From assembly GCA_025200525.1 (NCBI GenBank), contig CM045761.1, positions 83,772,506-83,836,505 of the forward strand: a stretch of DNA of 64,000 bases, written 5' to 3'. The notes under the pieces were generated by a model, which was not told the origin of the DNA, made no database searches, and saw only the letters and a program-made list of their open reading frames with translations. Below are positions 21,068 to 33,550 of this stretch, piece after piece. The stretch comes from Camellia lanceoleosa (lineage: Eukaryota > Streptophyta > Magnoliopsida > Ericales > Theaceae). The translations under genes were made by a program, and so were the position numbers. How positions within the stretch are numbered: the first letter of the stretch is position 1; each line of letters starts with the position of its first letter.

Positions 21068-23507
21068 GAACATAATGCTCATAACTTCCATACCTAACCT
21101 TCACATTCAAAGTAACTCAATTTATTCAAAATCACAAACAAAGCACATTTGGCAAACTAATTTACATGCTTGAATTGTTAGTATATTAAAGAAAAATTAT
21201 ATGACATTTGAGTAATAGGTTATGATGTGATTATAATGCCTGACACAAATTAAGATAAGATATTTCAAGTAAGTGCCATATATGGAAGCTAATGTCATCA
21301 AATCTCAAAACCACAACATTGTCATTCACATCTTAATCTCACAATGGGAAAAAATAAAATAAAATAAAATAAAAATGCATTTGAAAGGAAAAAATCACAT
21401 GAAAAAATGAGGAGGTTTTAGCTAATCTTGAGTTTAAAACCTAATCATGTATAAGGATAGACTTGAAAAAATATTTCATCACTTTGTATACTGACATGAA
21501 ACAATAAAGCAAAAATAATCTTCAACATAAATGTTCATTGTTTTCTACTATGCGTTTCCCATATATGTATCATATGCCATTCACAAGCATTCCTTATTTC
21601 GGACACTAACATTTCAAACAAAAAGAAAGGAAAAGAACAAAGAGCCTTAAAAAGATCATAAGTACATCATACATTTCTCTTGTAAAAATGCTAAAAATGT
21701 GATAAGATCAAAGACACCATACATATTGGTGAGATGAATCAATTTTTGGATGAAACATCCAATACGAAGACATCAAATTTTGGATTTTCTTGAAATTTGA
21801 AATATAAATTTATTATTTTAACATCAACTTTATGCATCATGACTTTTCCATATAACGCAAGAATAAAGACCAATAATTCAATCAAAATACAGATGTCAAC
21901 GATTAACCACTCAAATGAATTCATACTAACATCAATGGACCATAGCAAAACCATAGAACTAATTGTATCAACTTCTAGCAAATATTGCAAATGAATTGGT
22001 GAGTCATCTAATTCTAAAACTCAAGCAATAATAACACTACAATACTAATTGTAAGGCTTATTGATCCTTCACTCTTTCAATACATTTTATGTACATGTAA
22101 TATTTTAAAACAATCATTTACTCGTCATTGACCTATTCTCATGGTAACTATCAAAATTATTCAAAACACCAACAAATATATGCATTGTGTTATTCAAATG
22201 ATCACTGGAAGTAATTCTAGAGTATACATTTTATTTATCTTTATACAAATGCTGCCATACAATTAAAATAATAACAATTAATTTTCGGATGTAAAGGCTG
22301 ATAATAAAACACAATTTAAATAGGTAACTAAATTGTTTAATATCAAATCAAATTTGTAAAGACAAAGAACTAAATCGCAAGTTATTTTAATTCATATTCT
22401 CTAATAGTCCCACACTTCTTGTTGCGATAATTTGGATTTATGTTTGGTGCAGTTTCTACTTATAACTTATGGGAGAAAAATAGTTTAAATAAGTTAGAAA
22501 AAAGATAAAATTTAGAAGCAAGTGCAAGCTATCATGGTATTCAAAATCCTTTATGAAAAAATTTAGAGGTTGTTGCCCAGTGCTCTGCTACTCACTCCAT
22601 TGCTGTTATCTGCTTTGTTATATTGGGGAAAATTTTATACAATAAATCATAAATATTACTGTAAGAAAACTTGGAGGTTAAAGTTAACAATTTTTAAAAC
22701 ATTTGTCAGTCTCTTAAAGCGTACACATAGAAAACATTCACGAACATGTGAACGGAATGACTAAATTGTAACTGGATTGCATGGGCCAAATTGTTCAATT
22801 TGAAACTATATGGATAAAAGTGAAATTTGAGTCAAAATAAAAGAGTTAAAAGTGTAAGATTATACACTAAGTTTCTTCATGAAAAAACAAAAATTATTCT
22901 GCCTTCACAAAATATGAACACAAGAAATTTAATTTCACTTTTTAACTTCATTATAATCAAAATGGAATTTGATGCTATTTTAAAATTTGAAAATCATTTA
23001 AAATTGATTTAAAACTAAATTTTAATACGATTTTTCTTTTAATATACAAAATTGCAAAGTCAAGATAACTAAATTTCATTATAATTTCTCTATCCGTGCC
23101 ACACAATATGATAACCTACTTGTGTGGTAGAACTCATTAAATCAATAAAATGATGATAACCATTTAAAATGAAATATAAAATATGATAAAAAAAAAAAAT
23201 ATATCGTAAAATTATTGGTTTGACAAAATGACATTTTGATGACATCTTTGATAAACTAAAAGACTCAGAGAGAGATTTTCATTTTTTAAAATAAAATATA
23301 CGTATATATAATAAAAAATAATAATAAAATTGAAAATGGGGGCTCCATGGTGCCTTAATGGCTCGGTAAAAAAAATTCTTCAATCCTCCAGCAAAATCTC
23401 CAAGCTCTCAATCTCCCTCTCTCCCTAGGAACTCTCCAGCAGATTTTTGTTTTTGAGGTAAGCTATTTCACCTCTCTTAACTCTTATATACATGTTAGTT
23501 GATGTAG
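21068..23507. other. A+T-rich intergenic DNA, nothing recognised
   Basis: No open frame has a recognisable family, and no LTR or MITE ends were matched. A short (AAAAT)n run is at about 21350-21372. Small open frames near 21739-21994 and 22570-22764 are A+T-rich chance frames. Confidence 0.5.
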
Positions 23508-24094
23508 GGCATGTTTGATTGACAGGATTAGAATATGAGATTGAGATTATTAATCCGTGTCCAACAAATTTGTAAGATTATTATTAATAGGGTAAGGGTG
23601 TGATTATATATCCTAAGCTAGGAAATAAAATAAAACAACTCTTTTACCCTTAACTAAAAATTAAAACACTTATTATTTTTATATAATTTTATATCTTAGA
23701 AGGCTGAAAATAATTCTTAAAAATTTTAAAATATTTTTTGATATTTATTTTATCAAATTAGTTTATATTTTTTTTAAAAAAAAAAAAACAAACATGGCAT
23801 TTTGTATTTTTATTTTGCTTTTATTCATTTATTTATAATTTTTTTTCAAAACCATGTTTATGAAGAAATTTTGATAAAGTAAAAATTGTGAAGAAACACT
23901 GATGGAGGGTAAAATTGGAAAAGAAGATAAATATAGTTGTAATCCTACATTCATATGTTTTCTTGTCCAATGCAAATCAAACAATGGACAAGGGGATAAT
24001 TTATCCTACTAATCCAATCATATAGTGAATACCACACTAATTTGATGAGATTATTAATATTTTTACTATTAGTTTTGTGAATCAAATATGGCCT
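23508..24094. mobile_element. MITE-like element of about 587 bp
   Basis: The left end reads GGCATGTTTGATTGACAGGATTAG. The reverse complement of the right end reads AGGCCATATTTGATTCACAAAACTAAT. These are imperfect inverted termini sharing the GGC-ATxTTTGATTxACA core. TAG stands at both flanks (23505-23507 and 24095-24097) if these ends are used, but one-base shifts are possible. The interior has further inverted phrases (CAATGGACAAG, CTTGTCCAATG). Confidence 0.6.
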
Positions 24095-24399
24095 TAGAGT
24101 ACTAATTAGAGATTATGCACTAATTAAGGCTTAAGACTAATTGGTCAAAACTTAATTTTACTAAACTGAATTAATTTTTAATCAAACTTCCCAATAGGAT
24201 CTAAATATTATAAAAACCTAATTAAACTCGTCAATTTCGGTTTCTGAAGTCATTAAGGCTTTCAATTTCAAATTCAAAATAGGATTCCAAACAGATAATT
24301 CACTAAATGAACATATATACACAAATTACACACCAAACACATAATTAGCATTCAAATCTAATACAAATTAAATAAATTCCATTATGTTATGCAGTGGGT
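24095..24399. other. A+T-rich DNA, boundary of the copia LTR not resolved
   Basis: Nothing recognisable is present. The 3' boundary of the copia LTR that ends at 25326 lies somewhere in or just above this stretch, but I could not find a matching end. Confidence 0.4.
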
Positions 24400-25326
24400 T
24401 TATCACAAAAACAATCCACTAAGAAGACAAAAAAAGAATTACATAAGAGTACTCTCAATTATCTAGCGAATCCATACCTGAATTGAACTTGATGTGTCTC
24501 TTGCAACACTGTCTTCACCTCGGAATTGTCTTGCTTAACGTTGAATCCACAACGTTGATGTCGTATCCATGACGACGAGCCACTTCGGAATCCACCAAAG
24601 CTTCAGGTTCAAGTTCATCGGAATCCACCGAAGAACACTCTCTCTTTTATGAACGAAATAATAAGAAGAGCACTTGATGTTTGACAAGTTGTAGTGCGTT
24701 GATCAATCGATCATCTTTTATACACCAAGGAAACTCGTATAAAACAGCCTCCAATAAAAAAACATTTTGTCTTTTCTTTCTTTCTAACATTCTGGACGAC
24801 GTTAACCTTAAAAATAGCGAACGACGCACTTTATAGAAAACAGAGCCGCAAAGACTGCTCGAGCGACCACTTCATCGCTTGAGCGAACTCACTAAAACGT
24901 GTGCCCATCGCTCGAGCTAAGACTCCACCGCTCGAGCACATAAAGGATTCTCTCAGAAGTTCAGTCTGCTCTGTAAAAATACTAGATAGTGCCATTTATA
25001 GCTCGAGCGCACAAATGACCGTTCGAGTGGTCAACCAACTTTGGCTTTGGGGACACTAACCCTTAACCTCGCTTGGTCGTTGCCCTGGACCCGCCATGGG
25101 GCGCTGCCGCTAGACCCCCGCAAGTTGATCGGGCAGCTCGATCCCCATACATAGCTAGCGAAGTAACAAACATGAAAGGATCAAGATTACAAACTCCTCT
25201 GCATAGGCACAATTTGGATTGGATTCACATATAAACACTCACATCCTTATTGAAACAAAAGAGCGAATAAAATTATAACTGAAAAGAGTTTTGTCAGAAA
25301 TGATTGCCAATTACAAAAATCTAACA
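24400..25326 (-). repeat. LTR of a SIRE/Maximus-type copia element (lower boundary approximate)
   Basis: On the minus strand the LTR begins TGTTAGATTTTTGTAATT at 25326, directly after a polypurine tract. A TATA-like GTATAAAAG lies near 24717 on the minus strand. Upstream of it (24855-25030) is a cluster of CTCGAG-type words, and at 25040-25200 a G+C-rich block shared with the fragment at 6447-6754. The lower end was not identified. Confidence 0.65.
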
Positions 25327-25339
25327 ATCTCCCCATTTG
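25327..25339 (-). other. Polypurine tract of the copia element
   Basis: On the minus strand CAAATGGGGAGAT stands immediately before the LTR start TGTTAG, the usual second-strand priming site in copia elements. A further purine run (AAAAAGGGGGAGAAT on minus) is at about 25600-25614, as seen in SIRE/Maximus 3' regions. Confidence 0.8.
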
Positions 25340-26869
25340 AAAATTTTGTGACAAAACGCACCTAACAAATAAAATCCTAATCACCCCAACCCATTACAGC
25401 CAACCAAGATACTATTAGTGCCATGATTTGCAAAATAGCTATTAGTAACACAAGAGAATACGAAAGTAGCAGACATATGACAAGACTATCTTAAAGCAAG
25501 AATAGAAGGAAATTTTAAGAACATGCAGCATGAATAGATGGAAATAGAAGGAAATTTTAAGAGCATGCAGACACACTCAAAAAACTGCCCCTCAAAATTC
25601 TCCCCCTTTTTGTCATGAATTGTCAAAGGATGCTTAGTCAACTAAAGCAAGAGCATAAATCACGCAAGCAAGGACATGATGATGCAATAAGCAATAACAT
25701 GCGAGAAATAAGGAATAAATAAGTTGTGCATATCAACATACAAACCAACTAACAAGATTTGCCTTACAAAACTAGTCAATGTAATCCATGCTAAAAAAAC
25801 TCCCCTGCAATGATAAACCAAACTCCCCCTCACTAAAAGCAACCATAGGCACCAAAACAATGAATAAAAAGGAAAAAGACAAAAATAGTAGAGTAAGTAA
25901 GGAATTTTAGATTTGTACCTTAAAACACACAAGAATATGTAAGAAATACAATTATTTGAAAACATAATGTGCACAACCCCTAGAAGATTCCTCATGAAAG
26001 AATGTGATCCAACATGTGAAAAGCATAGATCCCATGATAAAAGTGTGTGTGTGACTCTTGGAGTTCGACAAACATTAGATTCAAATCCTAGTAGTGATCT
26101 AATGGCTGGACCTCTAGCAATAGAATATGCGAATGACTAAGAAAAGTCAAACCTTCAGTGATCAAAGGGTATTTGTTAAGTAAATGCGAATGCTTCCCCT
26201 CAAATAATGTACACAATCTTCTTGCGCACTCACCGACAACTTTCACGCTCAAGAGTATGGAAACCAAACCAGAGAAGAATTGGAGAGATAATGAAGCCTG
26301 GTTGGTGACTCTAAGATAGTATTTTCTTTATGCCATAAGAGATAAACACAAAGGGTTAAGCAGTGGAGATGCAAATAGATGGTAGGGGTTAAGAGACTCA
26401 ACGTCACCCAAGATACATTAGCATTGATCAATTTCTGAAGAAAAACACATGAAACACAACTAGTAGTCCATAGAGAACTTTGATTACTTATACGGAAGAG
26501 TCCGGTATTTGGTAATTGAAGAGTGTGTAAAAAATGAGACATATTGATCAAAGTACATACATTCCGAAATGAGTAATGACTATAAAAAGTACACATATAT
26601 TAACATGTAATGGATATTCTCATCAATTTGAATATGCACCAAGAGCTTCTCAAAAATTTCGAGCCTGAAAAGTCATACTAGGAAAATCTTTTTGAAATTT
26701 TTTTGTTTGTTATCATATGGAAAGCAAGAAAGAAATGAACAAACACACGCAGAATGACCCAAAAATAAAAATGACAAACAAAAAACTCAAAACAGAATAA
26801 AAGAAAAAAATGAATAAACAAATTAACCCAAGTCAAGTTTTCTTACCTAAACCGCTTTAGTATGAACAA
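25340..26869 (-). other. 3' noncoding region of the copia element; pol missing
   Basis: Between the last gag-type text and the 3' polypurine tract no integrase, reverse transcriptase or RNase H motif is visible on either strand. The usual order would put about 3 kb of pol here, so it has been deleted or never existed in this copy. Small open frames at 25660-25995 and 26249-26596 have no recognisable family. Confidence 0.6.
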
Positions 26870-27379
26870 TGTTGTGAATATTGCAACTCTTGAGTGATGT
26901 CTTGATGTTGTGGTTCCCTTCCCTTTCAAGGAGAACCGGTCTCGACTTGGTTTCCAACCTCCTTCTTTAAGGTCTAGGCAAACACAAACTCACATCAAGT
27001 TTGGTCTTGAGCAAATCAATTACACTTAACCTCATTACGACCAATAAAATGTCTCCTACCCCACGAGCTATTAGAATTTCTTCTACCTCTATGAGACACT
27101 CTCCCATGCAACTCATAAATAATGGTGAATATGTCCATACATACCACAATGATGACAAATAAAAATAGGGTATACTTTCTTTTCTTTAACCTTACCTACT
27201 CTAGGAAGATTGAGAAGTCTATCCTCATGTTGAATCATTTGTTATTCCTTTCCTTGAGTTCTTGTATCATGAAATGTAGATGCACTCCATTTTTGCTCTT
27301 TATTACCACAAAAGCCAATGCCACTCTTGTCATAATATCTTTGTTGAGACGCAATAATATTGTCCAAAGTCTTTGATCC
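26870..27379 (-). pseudogene. Copia gag-pol relic, second zinc knuckle
   Basis: On the minus strand the text continues the gag frame interrupted by the solo LTR. It includes SKTLDNIIASQ and a knuckle at about 27153-27115 reading CHHCGMYGHIHHY, where the last Cys of C-x2-C-x4-H-x4-C is Tyr. Stops follow soon after. Two gag knuckles are usual in SIRE/Maximus elements. Confidence 0.7.
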
Positions 27380-27384
27380 TATAG

Positions 27385-29691
27385 TGTCACGACCCCATCC
27401 CGCCCCTAGTAGGATGGTGCCATGATGGCCAGTAATTCGAGACTACCAAAGGCCACTTACAAGATCACACACACACAAATCAGAGTAAACGTATGGGGCT
27501 TACAAATGCGGAAGCAATAATTAGAAGCTAAGTAGTCCATAAGAGCAGTGCTTAAGTTAAATGAAATGACATACATCACAACATAGCTTTAGTACAATAA
27601 AATGGAGTACAAAAATTACATCTTGACTAAAAGGCTTCTCGGCCATCAATTACAAAATACAAGGAAATAACAAAGAAGCATAATCTTCAAGATGTTGCAA
27701 AATACAAATCCAAAACACATCGGCCAACACATCTAGGCGTCGCCGCCGTCTTGCTCATCACCTACATATATATAGAGAGGGTGAGCTTGGATACTCAGTG
27801 AATGGCATAATTAATAAAGGGTTTACATGAATGATATCCGAGGTCTTTTAACAAAATAGTACGTAGAATAAATCAAGTTCATCAATCAAATCCTCCGAGC
27901 TTCAAGGGATGCTTACTAACATCAACATAATACAAGAGATGACATTCCGGACAAACAAACCCACGTGGTAAAACCGTCAGTGGCAAGGCAAGACAAGGCA
28001 AGAGAGATCTCTAAACAAGGGTGTCGTTGCATTATAGTCCCCGGACACTAAGGACTTGTGCTACGAATGCTTATAGTCCCCTAGCACGTACGGACTTCCA
28101 AACTTTGTGCTACAAATGCTTATAGTCCCCTAGCACGTACGGACTTCCCGAGAATGTCATCAAAACAAGATATAATACTTATTGCAAGTAGGGATAATCA
28201 TTCATGCTTGTAAATAATTTACGAACAAGACAAAACAAGGTTTTATCAAAGCTTTATAACATATCTTCATTAAAATACCACTCACTTATTCCTTCGAACG
28301 TCGGGGTCAAGACAAGTCCAAGTCCTACAAACACATGGCAGAAATATGTTGATTGCACTCTCAAACAAACTTTATATGAATGCAAATGATCTCGGCATCC
28401 TTCAAGAACTAAGTCAATTCAAAACAAACACTGTCTCCCATCTCGGGGAAACATGCTGGGCACCAATTCAAGTCTTGGTCGAGGTCCCACACCTTCTCGC
28501 CGAGGTGTGGTCCCGAGGGCCAGTTTCAAAGAAATGAGGTCGGGAAAACCTGGGTTTTCCCTCTGCTCAAGAACATGAAGAACATGAACATGAAGATCAT
28601 GAAGAAGATGAATGGAAGGATCATAACTTGTTATTACAAAATCTGAGATTTCATGCTATGAGTTCGAAATCATGAACTTGGGTGCCCATACTAGAAGATC
28701 TTTGGAAAAACAAACACAAAAGCATGTAACTTGTTGCAAACTTTCAGATTAAACAAGGCTTTTCCTCAAGAACACAAGAATACCAACTTTCTCTCTCTAA
28801 AACCAATCTTTAAATCAATGTATGGCATTCAAAACATACTCAATCATGCAATGCAACTAGATGATCAATAAGAACAACAAGAGTTAATCAAGATTCTAAC
28901 CTCAACACTCGAATCCAACGGTTTGAACTCTAAGGATCAAGCTTGCTACCCACTTCTCACTCTAAAATCCCTCCTTCTCCTTCTAGAGCTTCTCTCTCTT
29001 CTCCAAGACAAGAATGTAACAAATGGTGGGTTTCTCTCTCTCTGCCGGCTGATTTAACACTCAGCTCGGACACGTGGCAACGGTTGATTGGTTCTCCTCA
29101 AAAAGGTGATAGATTGACAAGACAAGTCTATGACAAAGCGTGTTCAACAAGCTAGGCGGCAAGGGACTCCAGCAAGTAATGACATCGGCTAACAACAAGA
29201 CTTCGGCAACAAAGGGACAATGACTTCGGCTAAGGACAGAACTTCGGCAACAAAGGGACAATGATCTCGGCTAGGAAGAACAACACTTGACTAAGCTGTG
29301 CTACACCTTGGCCTAGATGTGCCACACCTCGGTCTATGTCATACCACTCAGACAAAATCACTTCGGCACAAGGATAACATCTCGGCCCAAATAATACACA
29401 TCTCGGCCTAGGCGATACACACCTCGGCCCAGATGATAATCATCTCGGCCAATATGTCAGGACAAAGGTGGAGGTCAACAAAGAAATCCTAAGATGGTCC
29501 TAAGTGTAAAAGCATCAAAAGGGTGACCTATGCTCAAGATGACCTCGGCTGAAACACACACTCTCACCAAGAGACATAGCATTCAAGTAACACTTATGCA
29601 AGACAAGTCAAGATTCGAAATGCAAGCTTAACAAGGCAAAATCATGTAAAATGCATATGAGTATGGTTAGGGTAGTGTGAGGGTCATTACA
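27385..29691 (+). mobile_element. Solo LTR, gypsy type, with 5-bp target duplication TATAG
   Basis: It starts TGTCACGACCCC at 27385 and ends GGGTCATTACA at 29691 (2307 bp). TATAG flanks it at 27380-27384 and 29692-29696. It splits the copia gag-pol relic: the minus-strand reading frame resumes on the other side when one TATAG is counted. Internally it has a 49-bp direct repeat (28058 and 28107) and a run of CTCGGC-type words at 29160-29460. No coding region is present. Confidence 0.92.
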
Positions 29692-29696
29692 TATAG

Positions 29697-31148
29697 CATA
29701 CCTGAGCTCTTCCTCTTTCTTAATAATTGCCTCTTCCAAGGAAACTTGAGACTTCTCGAGAGTTTCAATTGTAGCTTATTCCTCTCTGTCTCACAAGTCA
29801 AGAGTTTTGCACAAAGAGCTTGTCAATCATTAGAGATCTTGATGGCATCATTTCAAGCCTCGGAAATCTCCTAATTTAGTTTGACATTCTCAATTTCACA
29901 AGCTTTGAGTTTCATAGTGAGTTTGTCATTCAATTTAGATAAGTGAAGAAATTCCTTGTACAACTTTTCATAAGCTTGTTGAAATTCTTCGCCATTTACA
30001 TTATCATCACTCCCTGAGAATTCATCATTAGTGACATTCTCAACCGGCCTCTTGAGATACTCCACTCGTCCTTTAGCTCAAGAAACCGCCATGAAATCAA
30101 GAAATTGTTCATGCCCTTCTTCGCCTTGAGCCTTGTTGTTACTTTCATCCTTATCAGACTTTGATTCATCATCCCAAGTGATCACGAAGGCTTTCTTCTT
30201 CCTCAATTGATTAGGGCATTCTTGAGAAAAGTGGCCAAATCCTTAGCATTCATAGCATTGGACTCTTTGAGAGTTCCCTTGTATTTTTCCTTTCTTCTTC
30301 TTGGTTATAGAATCAATTTTGAGTTTATCTTTTCCTTTGGATTTATGAGTTGATTCGAAAAGATTAGGCTTCTTTTTCAAAAAAGACTTTTTAAATTGTT
30401 TTACAAAGCATCCGTAATCTTGGAATCAACCTCACAATCCTTATCGAAATGCTTTCTAATTCTATGAGCACTACTAAAAGCAATATCATCTTTTTGTTTC
30501 TTTTTGAAATTTATGTGTACCTCATAGTTTTAGAGATTTCCAACCAAATGATCCAACTTGAGGTTGTCGACATCTTGAGCATCTTCAATAGTCATAACTT
30601 TTGGTTAAAACCGATCAGGTAAGGACCTCAAAATTTTTCCCACAATCTTGGATTCCATAATTTTTTCACCTAAATTGAAACTAGAATTTACAATGTCACT
30701 CAACTTCGCATAAAAGTCATCAAAGGTCTCACTATTTTTCATTGAAAGGTTTTCAAAACTAGAAGTTAGCCTTTGAAATTTTGAGCATTTAACCGAAGGG
30801 GTGCCCTCATGAATAATTTGTAAGATATCCCAAGTGCCTTTTACGACTTCACAATTATATATACAACTAAACTCTTCTAGTGTGATGGCATAAAAGAGAG
30901 AATTGATAACTTTATTATTCCAACTACTATTTTGATAATCAGTTGTGTCTTATTTATCAATTGGTTTAGGGAATGTTACGCCGTCAATGGTAATTGTCGA
31001 TTCGTTCTACCCACACATGACGGATTGCCAAACTTTTTCATTAATAGATTTCAAAAAAGCTCTCATCCAAGCTTTACAAAAAGAATAAGTGGATCTGCCA
31101 AGTACAGGTGGTCGAAACCATAGAATTCCCTTCACGAATTGAATCCAT
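29697..31148 (-). pseudogene. Copia gag (UBN2/DUF4219-type), SIRE/Maximus lineage, degenerate
   Basis: ATG at 31148 gives MDSIREGNSMV. The UBN2-type core follows, with AFLKSINEKVWQSVMCG, WDILQIIHEGT, KFQRLTSSFENLSMKN and SKIVGKILRSLPDRF. A CCHC knuckle lies at about 30257-30214 (CYEC, then GFGHFSQEC) with a stop codon inside it. An acidic and coiled-coil tail continues to 29697 (SLEEAIIKKEEELRYAI). At least five in-frame stops are visible. Gag would assemble the particle. The frame is broken at 29692 by the solo LTR insertion. Confidence 0.83.
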
Positions 31149-31210
31149 TATCACAAATCAAACAAGATCTCGCTCCAATAGTTTTGAAAAAATAAAAAAT
31201 TGAGCGACTT

Positions 31211-31222
31211 GCTCTTATACCA
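31211..31222 (-). other. Primer-binding site of the copia element
   Basis: The minus strand reads TGGTATAAGAGC, 11 of 12 matches to TGGTATCAGAGC. It lies two bases after an LTR end in TTTTTCA (31225), and 63 bases upstream of the gag ATG. Confidence 0.8.
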
Positions 31223-31224
31223 AT

Positions 31225-31609
31225 TGAAAAACCTAACACACAAAAATTCCTTAGTATATTTTTCCCAAACGTAGCTCCAATATAACATTCCAAAAGAACT
31301 CCTTAATGTGCTTTTTTCTAAACGTAACAATGTAACATTAAAAAAAAAAATTTCTTAGTGTGTTTTTCCCAAACGTAACATTCCACTCAATATAACACAT
31401 AAAAACTCTTTAGTACACTTTTTCCAAACGTAGCACTCTAATGTAACACCAGAAAATCATATTAACAGAAATGTAGATTTCAACGTTTGACAACCAACAT
31501 TTAAAACACCAATCCCCCCAAAAAGGAATCTTTCACACCTCATCCTTCCATTCACATCTCAAAAACGAATCAGAAAATTGAAAAAATGAATCACAAAAGG
31601 ATATTCACT
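31225..31609 (-). repeat. 3' part of the copia 5' LTR, with a 51-58-bp internal repeat
   Basis: The LTR end in CA is at 31225. Four diverged copies of CCTTAGTATATTTTTCCCAAACGTA-like text begin near 31249, 31301, 31352 and 31410, each followed by an AATATAACA-like phrase. This part does not obviously match the LTR at 24400-25326. The two flanking LTRs may therefore belong to different copies, or the matching region may lie beyond the CACTA-type insertion. Confidence 0.55.
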
Positions 31610-31994
31610 CACTACAACATATAAGAGTTTTGGAGACCAAATGTTTTCTAAAAGTGAAAACTTTGTTGCAAAAGGAATTTAGAGACCAATTTCCATCGTT
31701 ATGAGGATAGTCGCTAAAAGGTCGTCCCGAAAAGTCAAAAACAAGGCATTTAGCGACAAAATTTTGAAAATGTCACTAATAAATAGACTTTTAGGGATAA
31801 AATAATTTGGTTTCAAAATGGTTTATTTTTTTAGACAAATAATTTGGTCCCAAAAGGATACTAATTCATCACTAATGTCCAATTTTTGTTGCTAAAAATA
31901 TAATAACGACACTTTTCGCAACAAAATTATTTGGTCCATAAAAAATAATTTTGTCCCTAAATTTTAGTCTCTAAAACCTTAATTTTTTGTAGTG
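31610..31994. mobile_element. CACTA-type MITE, 385 bp, target duplication ACT
   Basis: The left end is CACTACAACATATAAGAG and the reverse complement of the right end is CACTACAAAAAATTAAGG. Both are followed by TTTTxGAGACxAAA. The 3-bp duplication ACT lies at 31607-31609 and 31995-31997. Subterminal phrases such as TAGCGACAAAATT and GTCGCTAAAAGG repeat in both orientations, as in CACTA (CMC) elements. It has no coding capacity. Confidence 0.88.
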
Positions 31995-32657
31995 ACTTAA
32001 ACTCAAATGGCACCAAATCAAATAAATACAACTTTACAAAACAAAAAGGACTAATTAGTTCATAAAAAAACTAAATGGATCAACATTCTCTCATATAGTA
32101 TTTATGGATAAATTTTCTTAAATTTTATTTGTGAGATTTAAAATTGGGCTTTTATGATGGCCAAATTGGCTGTTACAAATGGTGTAAGTGTATCATGTAA
32201 AGGCTTTTTATGATTCTGTTATATGTTTTATGATAAATGGAATTATAACATTGTTGGGACTTTTAATTATATATGCAATTTTAAAAGTTGACGGTTAGTA
32301 TTGTGAATATTGTATTAGGATATTAATGTTAAATAATAATAATAATAATAATAATAAAATAAACTTGAAATGGAAAACAGAGAGAATTGGCATTCTGGGT
32401 TAGTTGTGGATCTTGTGAGTTGTTTGTTTGTTTGTTTATTTATTTATTTATTTTTTTTGAAGGATACTAATTCTATTGGTTGAATGTGTTAATTATTTAT
32501 TCTTAAGAACAATTACCGTGGTTGGTTGTTTAACCTGTATTTAAGTTCATTATTATGACATAGAAAGAGGTTGGTTGTTTATCATAGCATGGAGAATTCA
32601 CATTTAAGTTGGTTGACTATTTGTATTTAACTGATTGTGATTATCATCATAAAAAAT
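31995..32657. other. A+T-rich DNA with (AAT)n and (TTTA)n runs
   Basis: An (AAT)n microsatellite lies at 32334-32356 and a (TTTG/TTTA)n run at 32422-32451. Nothing else is recognised. Confidence 0.7.
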
Positions 32658-32909
32658 AGGGCAAATTAGATATACTTCCCTCGAGGTTTAGCTAAATTAC
32701 AGATACCTCTTGAGGTTTCAGAAATTACAAATATCCCTTGAGGTTTATATTTTCATAACAAATTGCCCCATGAGATTTATATTTTCATAACAATTTGTCT
32801 CCTAATTTGTTATGCAAATATAACCTTTAGGGGGTATCTATAATTTCTCAAACCTCAGGGGGTATCTGTAATGTTACTAAACCTCGAGGGGGTATATGTA
32901 ATTTTCCCT
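32658..32909. mobile_element. Foldback MITE, 252 bp, long inverted arms
   Basis: The left arm runs AGGGCAAATTAGATATACTT, then CCCTCGAGGTTTAG and ATTACAGATACC. The reverse complement of the right end runs AGGGAAAATTACATATACCC, then CCTCGAGGTTTAG and ATTACAGATACC. The arms cover almost the whole element, and the phrase TATTTTCATAACAA repeats near the centre. The flanks are A-rich (AAAAAAT), so the duplication length is not certain. Confidence 0.8.
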
Positions 32910-33550
32910 AAAAAAATATGTCATATTTTGTAAATGCTAGTTTGTGATTGGTGATGAATAGATTTGGTCATCGTGTAATATTGATTGACGAGTTACTTAT
33001 TCTTTTATGTTTTGTGGCCAGATGAAATGGATGCAACAATTTATACGCAATTCTATATGTGATAATAGATTTGACATTAGTGGATAAATAATAAAAATTT
33101 GCTAACATTAGACTGTTTGATTTGTTTGTGTTCGTAGCTGGTTGGTGACTAACAAGAATTTAAATTATTTTGTAACGTTTAAAAGTTCAAAGTGCATCAT
33201 GAATTTTACAATTAGTGAATTAAAAGATATTGGCCATGTTAATGTTAGTAGGTTACAAATATTTTGAGAGTTTACTATTTCCTATAAATTACATGATTTA
33301 ATGTAGTGTGATTATGAATTTATTCCGTTTTAATTCTTTATAGTTGTTAGCCTTTTAGCATGCATATTGCTTGAATTTATTGTCTCACCCGTTTAATATG
33401 ATATTTTTATTGGTGAAAATATTTTGAGATTTATGTAGATTAATGTATAATTTAAAAAAAAAAAAAAAAAAGGATTGAAATGTGGTGGTGGATTATTTGT
33501 ATAATGAATTGTTTTATGAAAGTAAAATAAGCTATGTGTCATATTCTTTC
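32910..33550. other. A+T-rich DNA, nothing recognised
   Basis: No gene or element end is visible. A poly-A run of 18 lies near 33455-33472. Confidence 0.5.
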
